Origin: Clostridium fungisolvens
GTDB taxonomy: Bacteria > Bacillota > Clostridia > Clostridiales > Clostridiaceae
Direction of reading: 5' to 3'
Assembly (NCBI RefSeq): GCF_014193895.1
Contig: NZ_BLZR01000001.1
Location: 1,798,001 to 1,862,000 of the forward strand
Length of the DNA: 64,000 bases
How positions within the stretch are numbered: the first letter of the stretch is position 1; the number at the start of each line of letters is the position of its first letter. The notes under the pieces are model-generated. The model saw only the letters and a list, made by a program, of their open reading frames with translations. It ran no database searches and had not been told where the DNA came from. Shown one piece after another: positions 17,330 through 26,015 of the stretch. Made by a program: the position numbers and the translations under genes.

Positions 17330-18154
17330 TTATATATTTTGCTTAAGCTTTTCTGCTGTAGAAGGCGAGGCAGTATAAATCATTAGTTTCAGATCAGGGC
17401 AGTCCGATACTTGTAAATTCACATGTTCAAACTCCAATTCGCCAATTAAAGGATCAATCCTTAACTTGCGACAGTCGGTAACGGTTTTGACTTCATAGCG
17501 TGGCCACCATAATTTGAATAATTCATTTTCCTTTTTAAGCTTTTCAATCATTTCGTTTAACCTGGCATCTTGAGGAAATCTAGCACAATCAGATCTAAAT
17601 CTAGCAATCATGATTTTAATCCGTTCTTCCCATTCTGATCCATTTTCTTTTTTCTGTGAATCAGTTAAAAATTGATGCAATATGTTAGGCTTTGGATTTA
17701 TGCTGGCAGAATAAGAAGGAAATCCAAATATAAATTCTGCTCCACGATTCCATAATAGTACATCCCAGTATTTATCCATAATATAAGCAGGATGAGGATC
17801 CAATGCAAAAACAGTTCTTTCTAACCCTGTACTAATATTTTTGTAAGTTTTTATTTCGTCCGTTTCATCTGATTTAGATAATAAAAAAAGGTATCGGCGT
17901 TCATCATCGGATAATCTTAAAGCGGAAGCCAAACTTTCCAATACTTGACGAGAAGGATGTACATCCTTGCCTTGCTCTATAGAAGTGTACCAAGACACAC
18001 CCACATTGGCAAGCTGAGCTACTTCTTCGCGGCGAAGTCCTGGTGTACGTCGGCGTCCGTATGAGGGTAATCCAACCTGTTCAGGTGTAAGGCGCTCTCT
18101 GGTAGCTCGCAAAAACTCACCAAGGGATTGCTGTGATGTAATAATGTCTTTCAT
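17330..18154 (-). CDS. XRE-family regulator with MmyB-like ligand domain
   Basis: 274 residues from the ATG at 18154, supported by AAGGAG nine bases upstream; an upstream in-frame extension lacks an RBS. An N-terminal HTH (LGEFLRATRERL, RRREEVAQLANVGVSWY type) is followed by an MmyB-like domain with HPAYIMDKYWDVLLWN and LRIDPLIGELEF, which in relatives binds a fatty-acid-like or other small ligand. It is divergent from the epimerase-like gene at 18354, and a palindrome lies between them, so control of that gene is likely. Confidence 0.88.
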   Translation of the reverse strand: MKDIITSQQSLGEFLRATRERLTPEQVGLPSYGRRRTPGLRREEVAQLANVGVSWYTSIEQGKDVHPSRQVLESLASALRLSDDERRYLFLLSKSDETDEIKTYKNISTGLERTVFALDPHPAYIMDKYWDVLLWNRGAEFIFGFPSYSASINPKPNILHQFLTDSQKKENGSEWEERIKIMIARFRSDCARFPQDARLNEMIEKLKKENELFKLWWPRYEVKTVTDCRKLRIDPLIGELEFEHVNLQVSDCPDLKLMIYTASPSTAEKLKQNI

Positions 18155-18229
18155 TTGTTTTTCTCCTTTCATCCGAAACATTAGGTAATCTTCAGTTTCC
18201 AATCGAAAGATTACACGTTGAAGTTCATT

Positions 18230-18256
18230 TATCCTACCACTCTCAATCGTAGGATA
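18230..18256. promoter_or_regulatory. Palindrome between divergent XRE and epimerase genes (candidate operator)
   Basis: TATCCTAC and GTAGGATA, perfect eight-base arms 11 bases apart, within the 199-base divergent region. Confidence 0.55.
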
Positions 18257-18353
18257 GCTACAATATGGTTGAATAGTTTTACTCCTGCTATATTAGTAAT
18301 ATAGCATAAAATAACTGCTAAACGAAACTATCTAGATTGGAGTGAATTAATTT

Positions 18354-19208
18354 ATGAAAATATTTGTAACTGGAGCAACAGGTAAAGTGGGAAGCCGTCT
18401 AGTGCCATATTTGCTTAAGCACGGTCATTCTGTTCGTATTCTAGTAAGAAATGCGGAGAAGGCACTTGCATTGAAAGAACAAGGAGCAGAAGTGGTTGAA
18501 GGTGATCTTTTAAATAATGATAATCTTACTAAAATCATACGAGGTGTTGATGCAGTGGTGCATACAGCTGCTCAATTTCGAGGCGGCATTAGTGATGAGG
18601 TAGCTACAGCAGTGAATTTAGATGCAACTATTTCACTAGCTAAAGCAGCTCTAGAAGCAGGTGTTACAAGATTTGTATTTACAAGTACTGGCAATGTATA
18701 TCGTGACATAAATGTAAATAGACCATGCAGAGAAGATGATATTCTTGTGCCTGCTAAACTGATGTATCCAAAAACAAAAATTGAGGCAGAAGAAGCTTTA
18801 TTAAAATTACATCGTGAACAAGGGCTAGATATTCGTATTATGAGATTGGCATTTGTCTATGGTGATGGTGATCCGCACATTGAAGAAATTTTACCTTACA
18901 TGATTAACTGGAATCCGTTAAAGCAGCAATCAATGGTACATCATGAAGATGTAAGTCAAGCAATACTGCTTGCTGCAACCACCCCGGGTGTTGGTGGCCG
19001 TATATATAACGTTGCAGATGATAAACCTATTACTTTAGGCGAAATATATAAACTGCAAGGAGGACCAGAGCAGGTACCAACTGAAGATGGATGGCTTATG
19101 TCTAACATATGGGAATTGGCAGCAGATTCAACCCGTATTAAAAATGAGTTGAATTTTAAACCCAAATATCCTTCTGTGTATACTGCTAAAGAGATGGGAG
19201 CTTTATAG
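18354..19208 (+). CDS. NAD(P)-dependent epimerase/dehydratase-like oxidoreductase (extended SDR)
   Basis: 284 residues. The start MKIFVTGATGKVGSRLV holds the Rossmann glycine motif GATGKVG. FTSTGNVY and YPKTKIEAE match the catalytic Ser-Tyr-x-x-x-Lys arrangement of extended SDRs. Members act on nucleotide sugars, flavonoid-like or other carbonyl substrates; the substrate is unknown. GGAGTG precedes the ATG. It is probably regulated by the divergent XRE/MmyB-type gene. Confidence 0.85.
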   Translation: MKIFVTGATGKVGSRLVPYLLKHGHSVRILVRNAEKALALKEQGAEVVEGDLLNNDNLTKIIRGVDAVVHTAAQFRGGISDEVATAVNLDATISLAKAALEAGVTRFVFTSTGNVYRDINVNRPCREDDILVPAKLMYPKTKIEAEEALLKLHREQGLDIRIMRLAFVYGDGDPHIEEILPYMINWNPLKQQSMVHHEDVSQAILLAATTPGVGGRIYNVADDKPITLGEIYKLQGGPEQVPTEDGWLMSNIWELAADSTRIKNELNFKPKYPSVYTAKEMGAL

Positions 19209-19487
19209 TAATGGTGAAAGCCTCGTAACAAGTGACATACATTGATTGCAAAACAAGTATTCCTGAATATGTGGTTAAGATTGAATGTAATAGTTTATAA
19301 ATTATCGCTAATGCGTTAGTACTTTGAAATAATGATTGAGCAATATCACTGATCTTCACTGTGTTGCTTTGACACACTGTATACTTTTTGTTAGGATTAT
19401 ATCACCAAAACAGAAGATTAAATATTAAAATATGGTGTAAAAATATAACAATATCTCCTAGTAAGAATTTATATAGCAGGTGAATAT

Positions 19488-19796
19488 ATGAAAAAGATTA
19501 TGAATGAACAATTAATTTATGAAATACTTTCCATTGTGGAAGAAATTCCGGAAGGGAAAGTAGCTACGTATGGGCAAATTGCCAGCCTTATTGGTAGAGA
19601 AAAAAATGCACGACTTGTGGGGAAGGTTCTTAGCCAAGCAGAATTTTATGGGAGATATCCATGTCATCGTGTGGTAAATCATGCAGGAAGGTTGGCACCG
19701 GGGTGGCAGGAGCAACGATTTCTTCTATTAGAAGAAGGTGTATCTTTTAAAGATGAGAATCATGTTGATATGAAGGAAAATAAGTGGGACTATTAG
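19488..19796 (+). CDS. MGMT-family DNA alkyl-repair protein (short form)
   Basis: 102 residues covering only the DNA-binding domain of O6-methylguanine methyltransferases: IPEGKVATYGQIASLIG, NARLVGKVL and PCHRVV with the acceptor-type Cys kept, then WQEQRFLLLEEGV. Alkyltransferase-like proteins of this size usually have Trp or Ala at that position, so an active or semi-active role is possible. RBS is AGGTGA. It stands alone, with about 280 bases upstream in which I see nothing. Confidence 0.8.
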   Translation: MKKIMNEQLIYEILSIVEEIPEGKVATYGQIASLIGREKNARLVGKVLSQAEFYGRYPCHRVVNHAGRLAPGWQEQRFLLLEEGVSFKDENHVDMKENKWDY

Positions 19797-20027
19797 CATA
19801 GAGATTAAAGATGAATGAACAGAATCACTTAAATGAAGATTTTCAGTTTATATATGTTGTTTCTGTAAGCTGGATAAAATTTATTATGTGAATTTAAGAG
19901 ATAAAAGCACTATACGAATAAAACAGTAAGGCAGTGCTTCCTTATCTTGTGTTACTAAATCTTTAGAATTCTAGTGAGCCATTTTAATAAATAAAATAAC
20001 AAGATTCTTTATAGTAAAAATAATATA

Positions 20028-20069
20028 TTGACAAAAATTTATGAATATTATAAAATGAACACAGTTCAT
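20028..20069 (+). promoter_or_regulatory. tetR promoter with overlapping operator O1
   Basis: TTGACA at 20028-20033 and TAAAAT at 20051-20056 are 17 bases apart. The palindrome ATGAACACAGTTCAT at 20055-20069 overlaps the -10 edge and start region, the classic position for autorepression. Confidence 0.75.
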
Positions 20070-20093
20070 TTCGTTGTTGTAGGAGGAAATATA

Positions 20094-20651
20094 TTGTCTA
20101 GAATAATTGAAAATCCAAAACAACTTATACTAAAAAAAGCTAAAGAAATTCTATACAATGAAGGTTATTCTAAGCTAAGTATGAGGACTTTATCAAAAGC
20201 ATGTGATATAGCTTTAGGCACAATATATAATTACTATCCTACAAAAAAAGATTTAGTTATTGAAATGATGACTGATTATTGGCAAGAGTTCTTATATTCA
20301 GTTCAAAAAATATCTGATTTAGAGTCTGATATTTACGTTAAATTTAATGAGATCTATAGTGAATTAAAGAACTTTATTGAAAGTTTCCGCCAGTATTGGT
20401 TGACACCTGAACTTTATGGCAGTCCTGAATTTGTAGAAGGTGGGTTAAAACAAGAATATGTTTTCATCGAAAGACTTGTGATTATAGTTGAGAATATCCT
20501 AGTAAAAGAGCATGCTGATAACAATATCCAAGTTAAAGTAGGGATGCATGAAACTGCAAGTTTTATAATTATGAATTTAATAACAATAGTTCAAATGCCG
20601 ATTTTTACCTATGAATCCTTTGAATTATTCCTTAAAGAATTACTTAAATAA
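20094..20651 (+). CDS. TetR-family transcriptional regulator
   Basis: 185 residues from a TTG start with TAGGAGGA upstream. The longer open frame from 20028 covers the promoter and operator, so the TTG is preferred. The HTH is typical TetR (ILKKAKEILYNEGYSKLSMRTLSK, then IALGTIYNYYPTKKDLV). The C-terminal helical domain would bind an inducer. Three near-identical palindromes surround the gene (20055, 20691, 20819), two of them facing the HsmA-like gene at 21074, which is the probable regulated target along with the gene itself. Confidence 0.9.
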   Translation: MSRIIENPKQLILKKAKEILYNEGYSKLSMRTLSKACDIALGTIYNYYPTKKDLVIEMMTDYWQEFLYSVQKISDLESDIYVKFNEIYSELKNFIESFRQYWLTPELYGSPEFVEGGLKQEYVFIERLVIIVENILVKEHADNNIQVKVGMHETASFIIMNLITIVQMPIFTYESFELFLKELLK

Positions 20652-20674
20652 ATCATATCCTTAAGGATATGATT
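20651..20674. terminator. 24-bp perfect palindrome after tetR
   Basis: AATCATATCCTT pairs with AAGGATATGATT. It overlaps the last base of the stop codon. The T-run is short, so it could be a weak terminator. Confidence 0.5.
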
Positions 20675-20690
20675 TATAAAAAGAACTGAA

Positions 20691-20705
20691 GTGAACATTG
20701 TTCAT
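20691..20705. promoter_or_regulatory. TetR operator candidate O2
   Basis: Core TGAACATTGTTCA, a perfect 13-bp palindrome around one central base. Confidence 0.65.
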
Positions 20706-20818
20706 TTGGGCTAGCTAGTGATAGATTAAGTTCATATATAAACTAAAAGGTTTTGTGCTACTACACAATAATAAACGAAGATTAGTATCATTAGGATTTT
20801 AAATTTTTTTAAGTCGAA

Positions 20819-20833
20819 ATGAACAGTGTTCAT
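20819..20833. promoter_or_regulatory. TetR operator candidate O3
   Basis: ATGAACAGTGTTCAT, perfectly palindromic around one central base; same core as O1 and O2. It lies 241 bases before the HsmA-like start. Confidence 0.65.
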
Positions 20834-21073
20834 AAGGGCCTGGAATATGCTTTTTTGTAGCTAATAAAATTGCTTATTTATTAAAATGTAATAGTGTATA
20901 AGAATTTAGGGAGGTGGGATAAGGCTTACTGCCACAGCCGTAAAGTGAAGACTTTTAATAATAAAGATAAGTGCGCTTAGCATTGTAGGCGTATAAATTA
21001 CGGCAATTCTATAGATACAAATAATTTAAAAAACAAAAAGTAAAACAAATATTTAAATTGGGAGGAACTTATT
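20834..21073 (+). other. Long leader of the HsmA-like gene with possible RNA structure
   Basis: No gene. GCCGTAA at 20937-20943 can pair with TTACGGC at 20998-21004, enclosing about 54 bases with a smaller TAAG-TGCG-CTTA hairpin. The block 20909-21004 is richer in GC than its surroundings. It matches no riboswitch class I can recall; TetR control alone would not need it. Confidence 0.35.
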
Positions 21074-21442
21074 ATGTTAATTTATGCAATAATAACAATC
21101 ACATTAGCTCTTGTAATGTATACAATAGGTGTGTGGAGTGAAAAAATACAAGGTGAACTTAAAAAATGGCATTTAGCGGTATTTTATATAGGCCTAATAT
21201 TTGATACTACAGGAACAACAATTATGAGCAAGATTGCTTCAGATGGCTTTAAGCTTAATTTCCATGGCATTACAGGCTTACTTGCAATTATTTTAATGCT
21301 TTTCCATGCACTTTGGGCAACTGTAGTGTTAGTTAAGAATGATGAAAAAGCCAAAGCGAGTTTTCATAAATTAAGTATTGTTGTTTGGATTATATGGCTG
21401 ATACCTTTTGTTTCTGGTGCAATTTTTGGAATGACAAGATAA
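21074..21442 (+). CDS. HsmA-like (TIGR03987-type) four-TM membrane protein
   Basis: 122 residues with four hydrophobic segments. Motifs typical of this small family are seen: KWHLAVFYIGLIFDTTGTT, the FHGITGL region and WIIWLIPFVSGA. In Clostridioides difficile a relative, HsmA, binds heme and protects against heme and oxidative stress; the role here is inferred from that. GGGAGGA precedes the ATG. The TetR gene and two of its candidate sites lie just upstream, whereas the described C. difficile partner is a MarR-type regulator. Confidence 0.75.
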   Translation: MLIYAIITITLALVMYTIGVWSEKIQGELKKWHLAVFYIGLIFDTTGTTIMSKIASDGFKLNFHGITGLLAIILMLFHALWATVVLVKNDEKAKASFHKLSIVVWIIWLIPFVSGAIFGMTR

Positions 21443-21493
21443 TATAAATAAAAGCTAAATTCCATTAATAAAATAGGGATTTAATTAAGAGTG

Positions 21494-21526
21494 AAGCACT
21501 ATTCTTTGGAGAATGAGTGCTTTTTC
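21494..21526 (+). terminator. Terminator after the HsmA-like gene
   Basis: AAGCACT and ATTCT pair with AGAAT and AGTGCTT with a one-base bulge, followed by TTTTT. Confidence 0.75.
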
Positions 21527-21616
21527 TCTTTGCAATGAAATTCTTCTATACATCTATCATCTATTGATCTGAAAATAGCACTTTTAAATTACACAATGAC
21601 AAAATGGAAAAGTATT

Positions 21617-21664
21617 GATTATGGATGGTACGGTGAACTGTACCATAAGTAAAAGCGTTTTTTT
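21617..21664 (+). repeat. Dispersed hairpin element, copy D
   Basis: GGTACGG-TGAA-CTGTACC, seven pairs including one G-T, then ATAAGTAAAAGCG and a run of seven T. Preceded by GATTATGGATGG as in copies A and B. Confidence 0.75.
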
Positions 21665-21898
21665 GCAAGAAGTATTGAAGGACTTACTGTAGATGAAGCA
21701 ATTCTATGTCTATTATTAGAACCAAGGAAATGGTATCTAATTTAAGTAAATATTAGCTTAGATGAACCAAATAATAGGTTAAGAGTTTTATTCAGTTGAT
21801 TTCAAGCTTCTAATTATAATTGCAGAATCATATAATAAATTTTAAATAGATAGTGCGGGAACTTAAATTACAGAAAAAATTTAAAAAATTAATAGGGG

Positions 21899-22909
21899 AT
21901 GGGGAGTTTGGAAGCAAAAAGTAGTTCTTATTATGGAATGGTTGATTTATTACGTTTGGTGTTTGCTATTGCAGTTATGATGATTCATACTAGGGCATTA
22001 GAATCTATAAATAAAGATTTATGGATTGCAACTAGTATGGGAATTTGCAGGTTGGCAGTACCATTTTACTTTATTGTTTCAGGTTACTTTTTATATACAC
22101 GAATACAATCACCAAAAGAACCTAAATCTACTTTAAAAAGATTATTAATTCTCTACGGTACATGGTTTCTTATTGAAACTATTTCTTTGTTACCATTTGT
22201 TCTAAGTATGTTAAAAATACCGCCAATAATTATTGCTGAAAGATTTTTGTTTATTGGTATCACAGGAAGTCTCTGGTACATATCTTCTTTAATTATTACT
22301 ATTTTTATAATAGCTCCTTTACTAAAGAAAGATAAAATATTTCTTTTACTTATAATTGGATCCTTACTATATTTATTAGGGATAAGCGGAGATGCTTACT
22401 ATGGATTATTAGGTAAAACTATGATGAGTCCTTTAATTAAGGGATATACTGCAATATTTATGTTTCCACAAGTAGGAATTACTGAATCAATACTTTTTGT
22501 AGCATTAGGTGCATTAATAAATAAATATAAGTTAGATGAAATGATAAAAAATTCAGGTCTTCTCAGTATAATCTTTATAATAATACTACTAGTTGAAACA
22601 TTTATATTAAATAAAAATGGTATTGCTAAAGATGCTAATATGTATTTATCATCAATTATTGCAGTTCCACTAATATTTATTTGGGCAATTAACTATAATA
22701 AAAATATTTCAACAAGAATTTCTAAAACCTGTAGAGAGTACAGTGTTGGACTATATTGTTCTCATCAAATAATAATGCTTTGGATCGGAATGTTTGTGCC
22801 TATACTTTTTGCAAATACAGTAATTAGATTTATACTTACTTTATGCATTTCTGCTTTAATTATCACAATAGTGAGAAAAACTAGGTTAAAGAAAATTCTT
22901 TTAATGTAA
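21899..22909 (+). CDS. Membrane acyltransferase, acyltransferase-3 family
   Basis: 336 residues with about ten hydrophobic segments. The start region YGMVDLLRLVFAIAVMMIH and later VPFYFIVSGYFLY are the hallmark of acyltransferase-3 proteins, which O-acylate sugars or wall polymers; the membrane part of VanT-type racemases belongs to the same family. The acceptor is unknown. Start choice is uncertain: the ATG at 21899 abuts AATAGGGG, and an internal ATG at 21938 is the alternative. Confidence 0.82.
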   Translation: MGSLEAKSSSYYGMVDLLRLVFAIAVMMIHTRALESINKDLWIATSMGICRLAVPFYFIVSGYFLYTRIQSPKEPKSTLKRLLILYGTWFLIETISLLPFVLSMLKIPPIIIAERFLFIGITGSLWYISSLIITIFIIAPLLKKDKIFLLLIIGSLLYLLGISGDAYYGLLGKTMMSPLIKGYTAIFMFPQVGITESILFVALGALINKYKLDEMIKNSGLLSIIFIIILLVETFILNKNGIAKDANMYLSSIIAVPLIFIWAINYNKNISTRISKTCREYSVGLYCSHQIIMLWIGMFVPILFANTVIRFILTLCISALIITIVRKTRLKKILLM

Positions 22910-23229
22910 ACTGAGAGAATTGTAGAGAATAAATAATATTAATTTATCACAAATGTAAATAAAGCTGAAAATGGCTTGTATCAATAGGTATAAGCCATTA
23001 TTACTTGTTAGAATAAATTCGAAAAACCTATGTTATACCATTTACGGTGAACTGTACCATAATTAAATGTGATTTTAGCCTTTACTATTGAAATGTCTTG
23101 AATAAAGTTGTTTTTATAAGTATAAAAGTTATATCTTAAGAAATACAAAGTTTACATAATACGGTATAATTAAAAAGATAAGTAACTATTAATTGAACTG
23201 CAAATAGTAATTTGTAAAGGAGATTTTAT
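22910..23229. other. Intergenic region with hairpin and repeat E
   Basis: A hairpin at 22970-22999 (AATGGCTT with AAGCCATT) probably ends the acyltransferase transcript, although the T-run is poor. Copy E of the dispersed element follows at 23041-23077. No gene. Confidence 0.5.
23041..23077 (+). repeat. Dispersed hairpin element, copy E
   Basis: TACGG-TGAA-CTGTA, five pairs with one G-T, then CCATAATTAAATGTGATTTT. Confidence 0.65.
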
Positions 23230-23700
23230 ATGTTAGGGCACTTAGGATTTTCATATGTAGGACTGATATATTTATTAATGTTATTTATCCCCAATATAAT
23301 TTGGAGTAAGAATCAGCCGATAGATTATGATAATACCAAAGAAAACAAAATATTATTGTTGTTTGAACGTATAGGTCAAGTATGTTGTACATGCAGTATA
23401 CTGATTTTTAGTGATTTTAATATTGCTCCATTTTCAATATGGAGTTTGTGGCTTATCGTATCATTTTTACTGATGTTATTATATGAGATTTGTTGGATTA
23501 GATATTTTGTTAATGAACATACAGAAGAAAATTTTTATCGCAGTTTTTATGGGATTCCCATACCTCTTGCAAGTTTACCTGTTACAGCTTTTATGCTATT
23601 AGGCATTTATGGAAAGGTCATTTGGCTGATTGTATCTGCTATTATACTTGGTATAGGGCATTTAGGAATACATATTCAGCATTTAAAGGCAATAAAGTAA
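23230..23700 (+). CDS. Integral membrane protein, unknown function
   Basis: 156 residues with about five hydrophobic segments, an N-terminal LGHLGFSYVGLIYLL and a C-terminal GIGHLGIHIQH. RBS AAAGGAG. I do not recognise the family. The acetyltransferase gene follows 56 bases later and may be co-transcribed. Confidence 0.6.
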   Translation: MLGHLGFSYVGLIYLLMLFIPNIIWSKNQPIDYDNTKENKILLLFERIGQVCCTCSILIFSDFNIAPFSIWSLWLIVSFLLMLLYEICWIRYFVNEHTEENFYRSFYGIPIPLASLPVTAFMLLGIYGKVIWLIVSAIILGIGHLGIHIQHLKAIK

Positions 23701-23756
23701 ACACAACAACTTACAATGTAAGATGCCTAAAAATAGATAAGGAGAGTAAACTTAAA

Positions 23757-24170
23757 ATGAATTTTGAAATAACTGATAAAGTTAAGGAGCAAGATAAAGA
23801 AGAAATTTTTCAGGGATTACTGGAATATAATTTAGCAAGAATTGAAGATAAAAATCCAAAGGATTTAGGTATTTATCTACAAGATGAGGCAGGAAAGAAA
23901 CTTGCAGGACTAATTGGAGATACGCATGGTAATTGGCTTTTTGTGAAACTTTTGTGGGTAAGTGAAGAACTACGAGGACAGAATATTGGTAGCCAAATTT
24001 TAAAGCAAGCAGAAAAAACAGCAAAAGAACGAGGTTGTAAATATGTATTTTTGGACACCTTCAGTTTCCAAGCACCTATGTTTTATAAAAAGCATGGATA
24101 CAAGGAAGTGTTTGCATTAGAAGAATATCCTGTGACAGGAAAACGTTATTATTTCACCAAAACTCTTTAA
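23757..24170 (+). CDS. GNAT-family N-acetyltransferase
   Basis: 137 residues from the ATG at 23757 (AAGGAGAG upstream). The coenzyme A loop is near LRGQNIGSQILKQAEKTAKERG, and the C-terminal FYKKHGYKEV and YYFTKTL strands are typical. It should transfer acetyl from acetyl-CoA to a small amine; substrate unknown. The frame is open further upstream, overlapping the preceding gene, but without an RBS. Confidence 0.85.
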   Translation: MNFEITDKVKEQDKEEIFQGLLEYNLARIEDKNPKDLGIYLQDEAGKKLAGLIGDTHGNWLFVKLLWVSEELRGQNIGSQILKQAEKTAKERGCKYVFLDTFSFQAPMFYKKHGYKEVFALEEYPVTGKRYYFTKTL

Positions 24171-24309
24171 GAACAAATATGGATACTAATTTTCTTGATT
24201 AAAGATGTGCCAGTTTAATTCCAAATCTATTATTAAAATATTCATGGCTTCTAGTGAGAGAATTTAAAAATATAAATTTAAGTAAGAAGTAGTAGCTGGA
24301 GGAATACTT

Positions 24310-25110
24310 GTGGTAAATGAGTTCGAAAGACTATTAGGCGGTAATACAACAAGTGTATATAAGCGGAATGAAACAGTTCTTAGGGGACAGAAGACTTGGA
24401 GTTCAACAATACACAGAGTATTGTTGCATCTAGAAAAAGTCGGAGATACTAATAGCCCACGATTTATAGGAATCGATGAAAGTGGAATGGAGATATTATC
24501 CTTCGTCCCTGGAGAATGCAAGGATAACTATCCTTTTACTAATGATAAAAACGATCAGCTTTTGATTATAAAAAAAGTAGCTGTTATGATACGCAAATAC
24601 CATGATGCAATGCTATCATTTAAGAGAACAGAAAAAGATAAGTGGATGTTTTCTTATAATGGGTCTTTGGAAAAAGAAGTTATATGTCACAATGATATTG
24701 CACCGTATAATATAACCTTTGTTGACGATATCCCATATGGAATGATTGATTTTGATACATGTTGTCCAGCCCCTAGAATATGGGATATTGTATATGCACT
24801 TTACAGGTTTGTTCCATTTAGTGAGAAAATTTACGACTCTGAAAAGCAGAAATATAGGAGCTATGATGTTGATGTAGACAAGGAGTTTAGAAAGAATAGT
24901 ATTGGTGTGTTTTTTGATGCATATGGAATGAAATGCCCTAATGATTTATTTGAGCAAATGAGTGCTAGGCTACAGGAACTTGCTGATTTAATTTATAGTG
25001 AAGCTAAAAGTGGAAATAGTGCTTTTCAGAAAATGTTGGAAGAGGGACATAGAGATTTGTATTTAGCAGAAATCAATTTTATTAAAGAACATGCAATAGA
25101 ATGGTTATAA
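24310..25110 (+). CDS. Aminoglycoside-phosphotransferase-family kinase
   Basis: 266 residues. CHNDIAPYN (Brenner-type catalytic motif, near residue 125) and IDFDTCCP (metal-binding Asp) mark the APH/choline-kinase fold. It would phosphorylate a small hydroxyl substrate; whether that is an antibiotic cannot be told. GTG start with GGAGGA six bases upstream. First of a three-gene cluster with a P-loop kinase (37 bases on) and a VOC protein. Confidence 0.8.
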   Translation: MVNEFERLLGGNTTSVYKRNETVLRGQKTWSSTIHRVLLHLEKVGDTNSPRFIGIDESGMEILSFVPGECKDNYPFTNDKNDQLLIIKKVAVMIRKYHDAMLSFKRTEKDKWMFSYNGSLEKEVICHNDIAPYNITFVDDIPYGMIDFDTCCPAPRIWDIVYALYRFVPFSEKIYDSEKQKYRSYDVDVDKEFRKNSIGVFFDAYGMKCPNDLFEQMSARLQELADLIYSEAKSGNSAFQKMLEEGHRDLYLAEINFIKEHAIEWL

Positions 25111-25147
25111 GAAAGTGGTAAATTGTAAATTTGAATTGGAGAGAGTT

Positions 25148-25987
25148 ATGGAAAATAAACTTATATTGGTAGAAGGTATACCAGGCGCAGGTAAGACCAC
25201 CACAGCAAGAAAAATAAAAGAAAAGCTAATAGCAGAAGGTAAAAAGGTAGTACTTTATGAAGAAGGAATGTCTCATCCAGCAGATATGTCATGGAATGCG
25301 TATCTAACAGAAGAAGAATTCAATAGCTTCATATCAAAGTGTTTAGAAATGTGGGAAACTTCAGAAAAGACTATTAGCAAAGAGGAGCTTAAGCATAGAA
25401 TTGAAATACAAACTCGAAGGGAAGAAGATCATTTTATATTAGCTTATACAAGGATAGACTTCCCAGAGGAAATTTATTGGGGGCTAGTAGGTGAAGTTGC
25501 AGCAAAAGAAATATGTGATGGCAGACGTAGCTTAAAGGAGTTTACAGAAATACATTTAAGGCGATGGGAGAGCTTTGCTGAGAAAGCACTATTAGATGAT
25601 ACTATTTATATATTTGAATGTGCTTTTCTCCAAAATCATATATTTGAATTATTAGGTGTATATGAAAAAAGCGACGAAGAGATTTTGATGTATCTTACTA
25701 ATTTGGTGAGTAAGGTAAAATGTCTAAATCCACATATTGTATATATTGAACCTGCTGATGTTGAAAAGGTAATAATGAAAGCAGCAGATGAAAGAAAAGC
25801 ACCAAATGAATCAAGAAAAGATTGGATTGATGAAATTGCTAATTGGGTGAGCAATACGAATTATGGTAAAAAACATGGACTAGCAGGAAGAGAAGGTGTA
25901 TTTTCTTTTTGCAAAGAAAGATTAAGGATAGATAGAGTGATGATTAGGAATTTAGGTATTCCGGTGTCATTAATTAAAAGAGATTAG
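25148..25987 (+). CDS. P-loop kinase/ATPase of unknown substrate
   Basis: 279 residues from the ATG at 25148, preceded by TTGGAGAG. Walker A is GIPGAGKTTTARK at residues 10-22. The middle contains IFECAFLQNH, a plausible Walker B, and there are many charged helices. It resembles thymidylate-kinase-like proteins annotated only as AAA family. Position between a phosphotransferase and a VOC protein suggests small-molecule modification or resistance, but that is inference. Confidence 0.7.
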   Translation: MENKLILVEGIPGAGKTTTARKIKEKLIAEGKKVVLYEEGMSHPADMSWNAYLTEEEFNSFISKCLEMWETSEKTISKEELKHRIEIQTRREEDHFILAYTRIDFPEEIYWGLVGEVAAKEICDGRRSLKEFTEIHLRRWESFAEKALLDDTIYIFECAFLQNHIFELLGVYEKSDEEILMYLTNLVSKVKCLNPHIVYIEPADVEKVIMKAADERKAPNESRKDWIDEIANWVSNTNYGKKHGLAGREGVFSFCKERLRIDRVMIRNLGIPVSLIKRD

Positions 25988-26015
25988 AATTATATTGTAT
26001 TTTAGGAGAAAATTT

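Larger units (their letters stand above)
16930..17346 (+). pseudogene. Truncated HTH (WYL/YafY-type) regulator fused to unrelated sequence
   Basis: Residues 1-45 are a clear HTH_11 domain of WYL-family regulators (MQINRLFGIVYILLDKK, ending VSVRTILRDIETLSAA). After LSAA the usual Gly-rich wing and WYL domain are absent, and the frame runs on through unrelated sequence containing dispersed-element copy C (17146-17184) and a large inverted repeat (17206-17281). The remaining coding is probably chance. A DNA-binding stub could still be made. Confidence 0.55.
21443..21898. other. Intergenic region with terminator, repeat D and decayed sequence
   Basis: Holds the hsmA-like terminator and repeat copy D. 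At 21663-21745 one frame reads a short peptide (RSIEGLTVDEAILCLL, ending KWYLI) with no start or RBS, probably a gene remnant. Otherwise nothing seen. Confidence 0.4.

Noticed and set aside
20900..21010. Cobalamin, c-di-GMP or manganese riboswitch in the HsmA-like leader
   Set aside because: None of the core motifs I know for these classes fits; only a generic stem can be supported.
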